DNA of 64,000 nt. Origin: Cordia subcordata (Eukaryota > Streptophyta > Magnoliopsida > Boraginales > Cordiaceae). Shown here in pieces: positions 49,963 through 60,301 of the stretch (position 1 is the stretch's first letter; every line of letters begins with the position of its first letter). Location: NCBI GenBank assembly GCA_028554755.1, contig JAPTOF010000003.1, positions 3,452,501-3,516,500 of the forward strand. The letters run 5' to 3'. A model generated the notes under the pieces. It did no database searches. It was not told the origin of the DNA and saw only the letters and a program-made list of their open reading frames with translations. The position numbers and the translations under genes were made by a program.

Positions 49963-50512
49963 GGGGTGAGCAAAAACCGAACTGAACCGAAAATCAAACC
50001 AAACCAAATTAAGTTCGGTCTATTCGGTTTGGTTATTTGATCTATTCGGTTCGGTTATTTTTTCAAAAAAAAAAATCGGCCTATTCGGTTCGATTTGGTT
50101 AGCATGAAAAATGACCGAATAGATCGAATTAACCGAATTGTATTTTTATATATTAAAAATATTTAATATTTTGCACATGAATTAGGATTTATATATTGTT
50201 TATTAGAATTTATTTATATAATTATACTTCATTATATATTGTTTATGATATATTTAATGAATAAGAGTAATTAGTTTAGGTTTTATTGTATTTTTCTTGC
50301 AACAATTTATCCCATTTTTTTCTTTTTTTTTTTAAATTATTGGTCAATTTCGATTTTAACCGAACCGAACCGAATAGACCAAAATATATTTCGGTTTCGG
50401 CTTATTCGGTTTCTAGACAATTCGGTTCAGTTCGGTTCAGTTTTCAAAATTAGAAGGAAAAAAAATCGGTTCGGTCTATTTGGTTCGGTTAAAAATTGAA
50501 TGCTCACCCCTG
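49963..50512. mobile_element. MITE rich in CGGTTCGGTT, with a 10-bp target duplication
   Basis: The ends GGGGTGAGCA and TGCTCACCCC are inverted repeats. Both arms are packed with AACCGAACCGAA / TTCGGTTCGGTT motifs, giving strong foldback potential. CATATATCTA occurs at 49953-49962 and at 50513-50522, a perfect 10-bp direct flank. Nine to ten bases point to a Mutator-like (MULE) mobiliser. No transposase is encoded. Confidence 0.8.
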
Positions 50513-50699
50513 CATATATCTAGTGGCAGAGTCAAAAATCTTTTTAACAGGGGTCAGTATTAAATTAGCAAACAATTTTTTTTTTTAAATGTAAAAGAAC
50601 TATTATACTAATATGTTTGTATGTGTGTGTATACATATTATAAAAGAAAGTCCATATTTAACTTAAATAGATCTAAAATGATTATGTTTGTAAAATCAA

Positions 50700-50806
50700 T
50701 AAACAAGTGGATTATGGTCTAGTGGTTTAAACTTAAAAATAAGGGTAGCAGGTCATGAGTTCATATCTACTCTCTTTGGTTATAACTTCGATTTTTTTTT
50801 TTTTTA
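50700..50806 (+). mobile_element. Possible tRNA-related SINE fragment
   Basis: TGGTCTAGTGG fits a pol III A box and GGTCATGAGTTCATATC approximates a B box 35-40 bp later, followed by a T-rich tail at about 50790-50805. No target duplication was identified, and the B box misses the conserved A. Confidence 0.3.
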
Positions 50807-50809
50807 AGA

Positions 50810-51747
50810 TTAGTTTCAACTTAAATGAAATAAGACTCCGTTATTTTGAATTCACGAGCTTGTATTTAATTGGTAAAAGAATTTAAAATGAAATTAAATC
50901 AAGGTTTATCATACTTTTAATTTTTCATTTTTTTTTCTCGTATCTTTATTTCCATATTAACAATATCAAGGGGTCGTTAGGAAGAAAAGCACAGAAGAAT
51001 TTTCATGTGCTCCATATATTCTTGCACTATTCAATAGTTTGCTCTACACTTGTGTTGTGTTTGTTTGAATCTTATTATAAAACACTTATCTTATTTGACA
51101 ATTTATGCGAAAAAGATTATTTATTATCAGCTTATTATAAAACACTTATAAGATACTTTTCATAAGATATCTTATTTGTAGTTATAAAAAATAAGTTGAG
51201 TTTAGGGTACTTATATCTTATTTTATATTTATCAGTTAAAAAATAATTACAAATAAAAATTTAAAATTTAAAATTTAAAAATAAAGAAATTTAAAATTTA
51301 AATTTAAAATTAAAAATTAAAAAATTAAAGATTAAAAAATTAAAAGAAAATTTTTAAAATTTAAAAACTAAAAAAATTAAAAAATAAAAAATAAAAAATT
51401 AAATATTAAATATTAAAATTTAAAATTTAAAAATTTTTAAAACAAAAATAAAAATTAATTAATATTTATATTTTATAATTTATTATTTAATTATAAAATT
51501 ATCATGAGTCAAAATTGATAACATTATTATCAAAGTAACTTATAACAATATTTCAGTTAATAAACCAAACAGTCTTATTGTATCAGACACTTATTTCTTA
51601 TAAAATACTAATCAGATATGATACTTATCAGATTTTAGATTTAACAGACTATTGGTATGACTTGCCGATTGTGAGTAATCGATGGAGAATTTTTCTGTGG
51701 TGGTTGTTAATGGCTTAGTAATCTTTCTAGAGATCTGCTTCATTCTT
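50810..51747 (+). pseudogene. SWEET pseudogene, left arm of an inverted repeat
   Basis: This begins inside the sequence equivalent to SWEET intron 2 (GTTTCAACTTAAATGAAATAAG) and includes most of exon 3, with a ~590-bp AT-rich insertion between the CTACACTT and TTGGTATGACTTGCC parts (about 51056-51650). The splice acceptor before exon 3 has changed from CCAG to CCAT, and an extra G in TCAAGGGGTCGTTAG brings a stop into frame. Both lesions are shared with the right arm. No start codon or later exons are present, so it cannot make a transporter. Confidence 0.85.
51056..51650. mobile_element. AT-rich insertion in the left SWEET arm
   Basis: The right arm keeps the uninterrupted sequence CTACACTTGGTATGGC, so it is the empty site for this ~590-bp insertion. 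The ends share CTTATTATAAAACACTTATC-type text (inverted at the right as GATAAGTATC and TTTTATAAGAAATAAGTG), and the centre is made of AAATTAAA-type simple sequence. It is probably a MITE inserted after the arms formed. The class is unknown. Confidence 0.6.
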
Positions 51748-51783
51748 TTATATTTTTATTACAGTTCAGCCAAGTAAATAAAA

Positions 51784-52394
51784 ATGAAGGAGATCTCTAA
51801 AACGATCCCCAAAGCCATTAACACAACCACAGGAAAATTCTCCCATCGATTACTCACAACCGGCAAGCCATACCAAGTGTAGAGCAAACTATTGAATAGT
51901 GCAAGAATATATGGAGCACATGAAAATTCTTCTGTGCTTTTCTTCCTAACGACCCCTTGATATTGTTATATGGAAATAAAGATACAAGAAAAAGAAAAAT
52001 TAGATAGCTTTTGATGGTTTAATATTTTTAACAAAGCATGCTCGCTTAGTATGATAAAAATTGATTTAATTTCATTTTTTTTTACCAATTAAATACAAGC
52101 TCATGAATTCAAAATAATTGAGTCTTTTTTCATTTAAGTTGAAACTAATCTAAAACCCAAAAAAAGAAAAGAAAAAGTAAGAATTTAGCATAGATCATTA
52201 CATAGGTGCAGCATAGAGTAAGATAGAGGCAGCATCCCCTGCAGGACAACACCATGCAAAATTGGACATGTATTGGAATTTCCACAACCTTGTAGAAAAT
52301 TCTTAGAAAAAAAAAAAAAACAGAGAGAGATAACAATGAAGAGACAAGTGTGTATACCCATCACTCCTACTGCCATACGTAACGTATCTCCCAT
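51784..52394 (-). pseudogene. SWEET pseudogene, right arm (exons 1-3)
   Basis: On the minus strand, exon 1 (52394-52358, MGDTLRMAVGVMG with GT donor), a short intron with CAG acceptor, exon 2 (DAASILLYAAP with GT donor), intron 2 and most of exon 3 are readable in SWEET3 order. The exon 3 acceptor is lost (CCAT for CCAG), and the +1 G in TCAAGGGGTCGTTAG creates a stop. The copy ends inside exon 3, ~35 bp from the left arm. 51841-51883 is identical over 43 bases to exon 3 of the intact gene (44228-44270). Confidence 0.88.
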
Positions 52395-54001
52395 TTTTAA
52401 TATTAAAATTAGTTAAGGGATGAACCCCACAAGGAGTACTTAGAATTTGTTGCTTATCTAAACTATTTGCTTCCAGTAGGTATACACTAGTAAAAAGAAT
52501 AATGATACGAAAAATTCGTAATTGAGAGGGAGAGAGTGTGTAGCTAAAGCTATACTGTCAAAGATAATGTTAAAACTCCTAAGTCAATGTATCCCTCCCC
52601 AAACTTTGAGGCTCAAGACGTGACACGCTGTGAACCAAGAAGAGAGTAAACTTCTTGAACCACAAGGCTGCTAAATTTTCAATAAATCATTCAGAGCATT
52701 AAATACCACAAACTATTTAAAAAGCTATGGACTCCAATATGTTTTAAGAAAACTCTAAATAAACTATTACAAATCATTGCCAAACCAACACTCCTAATAT
52801 AAACCAAAACATTAACCAAGTATGTCCTGTCACTAAAGTCTTATTCTCAAGATACTATTAAAAAAAGATAAGGTCATCTCTTATCATTAGCGTACGCTCT
52901 CCTTACTCATTGTCATCTGTAAGAACAATAAATATAGTGGTGACTGAATCAAATGCTTAGTAAGTAAGGGTTTTTTCCCCAAAGAGAACGAAACATGAAT
53001 TAAGTCATTATGGGAAAAAATTGAAATGAGAATTATAGTTTAGAAGAGTCAACCAAAAAATGAAGGAATGCATGGAACTAGGAACTCGTGATAATCGTAT
53101 CAGGAATTAAATCTATATAACAAGATTGAATTAAGAAAGTAATCAAGTATCATGTAACATAAGTTGTGACTATGTTGTAGCAATTTATTCACAATAAATT
53201 CATGGTATGGATACAAGACTCCCATATCACGACCAAGAATCAATCACAATTATATCAAATAGTGGGTATAAGGCCTTTATTGGCGCACATGGTATAAGTA
53301 CAAGGCCCTAATGGGTTTACATGATAGGGGCTATAGGCCCCACAAGCACAAACTAATTAATATGAAATGGGATCCCAATCACTCAATGAAAAGGCGAACA
53401 TCTGCCAAACATTATGCCATATCATGATAAGTCATATCATGGCATGTTAATTAAAATGCGACATTATAGTACAACTTATGATTCCTAGTTTATCAAGTAA
53501 ACAAGGCACAAAGGCATTCAGTTCACATCAAGAAGCAAGCTAGACGTTGAAACCAGTCTTCTTATAACTTGGTAGAAGAGCTTGCAATGATGCGATAACA
53601 AACTTTATAGGCAAGTGAATGAGGGACTTGGAACGGATGTTAGGCACTGATCTATTAATTGCCATGTCAAGAAAAAAGAATATCAGGGAAAAAAGTTATC
53701 GTAATATATTAGAATAGGTCGTGCACGGAAATAAAAATTGATAACTTGGAGTAATGTAAACACTTCTTTTACAACATAATCGTGCATTTTATACGTGAAT
53801 AAAATAAAATATTAGAATTAGTTTGATGCATCAAATATAAATTTTTTTACTTGTAAGAACACTATTATAAGATTTAGATAATAATAATGATGATGATGAT
53901 GATGCTCAACATCTATTTACAAATGTTAGATCATGTGAAAGCACTAAAGAAAAAGGAAAAAATAACAAATTCCTATTCCTTCTTATCAGGCAAAGCACAA
54001 A

Positions 54002-54067
<66 letters not shown>

Positions 54068-55300
54068 GTTAAAGGTAGCCAAATAAACACTAAGATATGC
54101 AAACGAATACAATAGTTAGTCGGATTTTTTTGGAGTGTAAAAGTAAATTAATTAATAAAAATATTTACAAAGTCCGTAAACATAACTAAATTGGGTAAAA
54201 TAAAGTAAAATAAAAATAATAGACAAATCTTGAATTTTTTTTTTTTGAAACAAATGACCTGGAAAGAACATAATTATTTAAGAATACATAAGTCGTTAAG
54301 AAAGTAAAAGAAACAAATCTGGGTTGAAAATAGTAACAACCTTTTTATTCTTTCTATTTAGATGAATAACTTGAATCATGAAATCTAAAGTGAAAAAAAA
54401 CTGCGCATGATAGATTCTCTTTTTAGAATTAAAATACGAAAAAAGTAAGTCATATATATAGATATATTTCGTATGTTTACGTAGATGAAGGCACTCAACA
54501 TGGTTGGCAGCTTTAAAAAAAAATTGTTACTTTCCCTTAATGCTTTCAGGTAACAAACAATGATGCAAGAAGCCAAGCAAATACTGAAGCAGTTGAGAGA
54601 ATTCATGACATGGTCGCATTTTCCTTTGATTAGCCTTGCAACCGGGAATGTGAGATTTTAATTCTTATCTAAATCTGCTATGTTATCTTGGACACACCTA
54701 TTTTTAGGCAGAGGACAACATTATATAAATAAATATATATAGTAATAAGATGGAAGGAATTCCACAACAAAAAATTGGAGTCAAACAAGGATTTAGGCAA
54801 AACTGATATGTAACAACAAAATCAAGAAATGCTAGGAGTAATACAAAATTTGATAGGAGAATTTGAATTACAAGATAAGTACTCCACTTACCTCAAATCT
54901 CGAAATTTGAAATCCCTTTAATCGATCTTTGAAAATATCCTATATGTATACAAGAAAATCTTTTTTTATTATTTCTAAAAAGAACTAGTTATTGATCAAT
55001 CCTAGGATTTCAAAAAAACTAGTATAGTTATGGCTTAACTTGATAATAGTCCTTACAGAAATAACACGTCCCAATCTCTACTACTGTTCTTCATTGTTTT
55101 CTGATAAGGAAGAATACTACTTTGAGAACATGCTTAGCGTGGTGTTAAATGGGGGTAACTACCTAGTCCTCACATCATGTATACGAAGTGTTTGCTTACA
55201 AATTATATTATACACCGTAACTTACGTATACCAATTGAGCCACATACATCTTCTTGAGTGTGTAAGACACTTGGCGACATAGAAGAAAACTTTCTCTCTC
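52395..55300. other. Intergenic, unclassified repeat-like sequence and a microsatellite
   Basis: 52570-53650 has the wording of retrotransposon non-coding DNA, including related units ATAAGGCCTTTATTGG, TACAAGGCCCTAATGGG and GGGGCTATAGGCCCC at 53270-53340, but no domain or LTR edge could be recognised. A compound (TA)n(TG)n microsatellite lies at about 54003-54062. No gene seen. Confidence 0.4.
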
Positions 55301-55314
55301 CTATATTCCGCCAC

Positions 55315-55416
55315 TCTCTCCCCCATTCTCTCCCTCTCGATTCTCTCTCTTCCCCCATTCTCTCCCTCCCGATTCTCTCTCTCCCCTCATTCGCTCCTTC
55401 CTGATTCTCTCTTTCC
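55315..55416. repeat. Minisatellite, about three units of 32-34 bp
   Basis: CT-rich units built on CCCATTCTCTCCCTC, then CGATTCTCTCTC, follow each other three times with small changes. The long minus-strand open frame 55823-55203 owes its Arg/Glu/Lys-rich composition to this repeat and to the 33-T run at about 55717-55748, so I do not call it a gene. Confidence 0.7.
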
Positions 55417-55844
55417 GTATGTTGGAGGCAACAGGCCAAGGAGATGACAGAGGTGGCGGGCAGCGGAACTGCCAATGTAAAAGAAAATGTTGGAGATTTT
55501 TTTTTTTTACTATCCATCAGATTTGCCACCGATGAAGAAGAAAATGTAGGAATTTTTTTATGGTATCCATCAGATTTGGCTCGTAAAATGACGATTACGT
55601 CTCCAATGAGATGGTGGTTGTTGCAGTAGTAGGTAGTTTTCCCAGATGTGTGTGTGCTCTGTGTGTGTGATGGTGGTGTTGCGTGAATATGGCAGAGAAG
55701 ATTCTCGTCTCTTCTTCTTCTTCTTTTTTTTTTTTTTTTTTTTTTTTTGGGTGAAGCTTGGCTTGAATCGAAAAAAATGGTGGACAGAGGTGGCATTAGC
55801 AGATGATTGATGGAGAAGAACAACTTAAGATTTTTTAGAGTTGT

Positions 55845-56460
55845 GAATATAAAATATTAAAATTGTAAACATATAGATCACAATTATGAACATAATATGA
55901 AATATATAAATAATTAAAAATTATGAACGTATAATATAAAAATTATGAATATATTGTTTGCAATTACAAACGTTCCCATTCAAAGTTGTGAACATTTCGA
56001 TTAAAGGTACGAACATACATCTTATAATTGTGAACATGTCAATTACAACTTGTGAACATAAAGTATTAATTGTGAACATATAATATAAAATATTTAAATA
56101 ATTAAAAATTATAAATATATAGTGTAAAAATCGTAAACGAATAAAAAATTTTGAACATGTAACATAAGAATTGTAAATTTATAAAAATTGTGAATATATA
56201 GTATAATTTTTTTTTTTGGTTAAAGTAGTATAAAAATTTTGATCATATAAAAATTGTGCACATATAATACAAAAATTAAAACTTAAAATATTAAAACTAT
56301 GAACATGCATTTGTAAATAATTAAAAATATTAAAATAATTAAAAAATATTTATATTATGAACATATAATATAATTTGTAATAAATAAAAATTGTGAATAT
56401 GTAGTATAAAAATTGTGAAGGTATAATATAAAAATTATGAATGTATGAAATATATGTATT
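55845..56460. repeat. Degenerate TGTGAACATATAATATAAAAA array
   Basis: More than fifteen imperfect units of roughly 20-30 bp centre on (T)GTGAACATATAAT and AAAAATTGTGAA. The GTGAAC core is the reverse complement of the GTTCAC core of the 6864-7077 array, although the spacers differ. No coding content. Confidence 0.65.
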
Positions 56461-57064
56461 TTTAACAATAATTTTTAATTTTCTAAAATTTAAAAATGAA
56501 ATTGAACTAAGAAAAATTCTAAAACTTTTCTATCCTTTTTCTCTTTCTTTATCTGCAACAGCAAAACATTCCCCTTAACTTGTCTAAGTTGTTATCCTTT
56601 GAAAAAAAAAATTTTGACCTGTAATTGAGCGCGTGGAAGCCATGCGCGAGCGGATGTATGTAGCAATTGGGGAGCACCTACATTAGGTGCATGATATAAG
56701 TACCGATATATACATGACTTAATATTCTATGTGATATATATAACCTAATATATAACCGGGTACATGTTATATATATGAATTATTATTCTGTGTGATAAAT
56801 GTAACCTAATATACAACCAGGAACATGATATATACATGACACCACATTTTTTTTTTCCCTTCTTTGTGTAACGAGGAATTTATGGAGTCACCTAGCATGT
56901 TATATGACTCGATCTTTCATCCTTCATATTACAAAGTTGTATAATTTAATTTCTCTAAAAGAAAGCCTCATTTATATGTGATGTTTACCACATAAAATGC
57001 CATTCAAGTGGTTGAAGTCCAAGTGGTTGAAACATGCAAATGTGTGTGCACAAGAGTTCATTTC
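56461..57064. other. Intergenic with a short imperfect duplication
   Basis: The unit containing GATATATA(T/C)ACATGA..., TTCT(A/G)TGTGATA and ATGTAACCTAATAT occurs twice, near 56700-56770 and 56770-56835. No gene seen. Confidence 0.45.
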
Positions 57065-57535
57065 ACAATAAGTCCTTGTTGTTTCTTTATTTTTTTAAAT
57101 TGGTCTTCACTACTTTAAAAAAAAATTAAATTAGTCCTCAATTTTTGTAAATATAGTCAAATTAGTCCCTATTATTTAGAAACATTCATAATAATCCTTA
57201 ATATTTTACAAAAATAGTCAAACTAGTCCCCATTGTTTGGAAAAAATTATATTAATCCTCAAGGTTTTACAAACTTAATCAAATTATTCCTAGTTTTGAG
57301 CAAAAACAAATAAAAAGGATTAGGACTAATTTGAGTAAATTTGTAAAATATTAAGGACTAATATGAATTTTCTTTCAAACAATGGGAACTAGTTTGCCTA
57401 TCCTTGTGAATCATTGAGTATTAATATAAATGTTTCTAAATAAAAATGACTAATTAAACTATATTTGCAAAATATCAATTGAGGACTAATTTGGATACTT
57501 TTGTGGAACATTGAGTACCAAATTGCATACTGTTT
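57065..57535. mobile_element. Foldback element, copy B
   Basis: The family is the same as at 34970-35490: left-arm units (ATTAGTCCCTATTATTT, TTAATCCTCAAGGTTTTACAA) and an inverted right arm (AAGGACTAATATGAATTTTC, TTGAGGACTAATTTGG). Its left end TCACAATAAGTCCTTGTTG resembles the inverted right end of copy A. Non-coding, long-terminal-inverted-repeat structure. Confidence 0.75.
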
Positions 57536-60180
57536 AGTTTAATGCAATGATTTGCTTACTTAAAAATTATTAAATTTGAAATCCACTCTATGCAACACAA
57601 AATATATTTATAAATTAGCCAAACCATGGTCTGGATCAACTTTGAAACTATTACAGATCCAATTTCTATTGAGTTACTCTTGTTGTTGGGAAAAAACATA
57701 TAACACAAATATTTAATTCTTAACTCTCTTTTAATTTTCAGAATTGGTAAAGGAGAATGAGTTGGGAATAGAATGACAATTTTGGTTCTTTTTTAATTCT
57801 CATAAAGTATGATGTAACTAAAGAGAGAACTATATCCAGGAAAATTCCATTTCTTTGAATATGAGAGTATCCATTTCTGACAAAATATATGTGAATGAGT
57901 CATCTCATGTTGGTAGAAATGAACTTCTTTTGCTATTATTTTTTTATTAAGATTATTAGTAAAAATATACTTTATAGTATTATTAGTGCTAGTATTTTAG
58001 TAATATTTTATATAATTTTTATTACTATTACCATTATTATTGTTGTTGTTGCTATTGTTACTATTATTACTATAATAATATGTATATAATAACATAAGGG
58101 TAATATTATTTTTTTATACAAGTCATTTCTAATACTATTCTAATATACTAACTACAAAACATGGGTTTAGTATTAACACATCTATTCCTATTAAAATGGT
58201 ATATTTATTACCAAGTATATTTTATGTTTAATCCCATTTCATTTCTTAGCTCATCTTATTTTTATATAAATTTATTCTATTATGTCAATCGCTACCAATC
58301 ACTATTTGATCCCCCAACCTCTAGCAATTTATTTACTATTTTTGGGCTTTGCCTTGTTTTAGACCAAAAAGAAAAGATACATCACCCAAAAATCTAGTGC
58401 GATTCCTTAAATTCAAGGTCTACCCCAATCGTACTGAATTCCATTGGCTTGGGCGTGTCCTTTTAGTAACTACAGCCACTAAGACAAGAACTAAATAATA
58501 AATTTTATTTATATGTTCTTATAAAAATATCTTTCCATCTACTTGAACTTGTATCATTCCTCCACAAACATTATTTAAATTTTTAGACTCAAAACATTAT
58601 TACGAGATATGCTTGTTATGAAATTTGTAATTTTGATGAAAACTCACTTAAATATTCTAAATTAAATTTTTTTTTTATAAAAAGTAAATGAAAAAAGAAT
58701 CAATCCATTGTGGATTTCGTAATAAAAATAAGAATTTTTATTTGTATTGGACCATGTACAATGAAATCTTTTATTTTTAAATTAATCATTTTCGTAAACT
58801 TTGAAGAGAACTCATTTTTTATATTTTTATTTTATGGAGGCAGCCACCGATTACGTCATGATCCTTAAAAAGGAGAGTCGTCTCTTTCATATCTTTGTTA
58901 AACTAAATGCGGAGCTACTTTGGATTCTAATGAAATTTTTTATCATGCAAATAAATCTATATAATATATAATGTATATACAGTTTTACATTATGTTTTTA
59001 AATTGTCGTATTAGGAGGTGTCGTATGTTATGTTTTCGGATGTGCCATATGTCTTATTTTCCAATTTTATTAATTATTTTATAAAATAATTATTATTTAA
59101 TACTAACAAATAAGAAAAATTATATATGTTACAAGTCTCAACTGTTTTCTTCATCTTTGTTTAAAAAAAAATTAATTCCCATTGTTTCAGAAGATCTATA
59201 GTAACTCTTATTATTTTCACAAAATATTCAACTTATTCTTGTCAAATATTTAGTATATTTGACTAAAATGATGTAACAATAAATAAATGAGAATTCTCAT
59301 GTTATTAATGGTGTTTGAATGAGAGAACATCACATTTATAAAAAGTTTTATAAAAAAATTTAAAGAAACACATACAAAATAAATTTATAAAATTTTTATT
59401 AGAAAATTAAAAAATTATAGAAAGATTTCACTAAACCACCATGGTCCTTGGAGATCTAATGAGTTTAATATGGTGACACTTTACCGTATAAATTTTCAAA
59501 TAATGGGTCAGCTAATTATACATATTTATTTGTTAAAATATAATTACATTAAAATTTAAAGTAAAAAATCTATTGTAGGAGGTAGGAAAAAAAAAAGAAT
59601 GCTTTTTAAGTTAATATAAGAGATAATGCATGATAAATTGTATAATCTCATAACATACTAATGATCAAAGTAAAAGTCACTAATTTTTAATCATAAAAAA
59701 TATATATCACAAATATTTATTGCATTAGAAAGCAACGACGAAAAAATAATATAGAAGAGAAATAGAGAAAAGAAAATAATTAAAAGGAAAAAAACCTAAC
59801 TATCATTTCAAATAAGACCATAAAAAAAAGAAAAAATAACAGCTTAATAAATATTACAAAACTAATTAAAGATAAAGAATTCAAATTTCATATTTATATT
59901 TATATTAAATGAAGAGAAAAAAAAGAAAAATCACCAAAAAAAATTAGTTACTCATTCCAAATGAGATTATTAAAAAAAAGTAAAAATTTTAAAGGTTCAT
60001 GTTTTTAAAATGACCTTAAAAATTATAATTTTTTTTAACCATTAGAAACATTATATCCTTCTTATTAAATAAAAAAAATTAAAAATACTAGCAAATAATG
60101 AAAAGAGAAATTAAATTCAAAGACAATACTTGTAACTCCATGCATGAAGACACGTACCCACCACCACCACCCGCCATCTC
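57536..60180. other. Intergenic; relic of the AGGTGGTGATTGGTA MITE family
   Basis: About 57890-58300, read on the minus strand, parallels the left half of the 41679 element (GATTGGTA..., ATAGAATAAATTT, GAGCTAAGAAATG, CTTGGTAATA), so it is probably an inverted, decayed copy. The rest is AT-rich with no gene. Confidence 0.4.
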
Positions 60181-60301
60181 TCTCCTCCCCGTCTTCCTCT
60201 GACCAATTCTATCTATATTTTCCATCTCTCTCCACTTTTGCTCTCTCTGTTATCATACCATCTCAACATCACTGTATCCAAATATTCCATTTAAGGCAAC
60301 A

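Noticed and set aside
50700..50806. A tRNA gene
   Set aside because: A- and B-box-like motifs exist, but the sequence cannot fold as a tRNA cloverleaf; kept only as a weak SINE fragment.
50810..52394. A second functional SWEET gene
   Set aside because: Exon 3 has lost its splice acceptor, has a +1 frameshift with a stop, and exons 4-6 are absent.
55203..55823. 206-aa minus-strand open frame
   Set aside because: Its Lys/Arg/Glu-rich composition comes from a 33-T run and a CT minisatellite; no domain, splice or promoter support.
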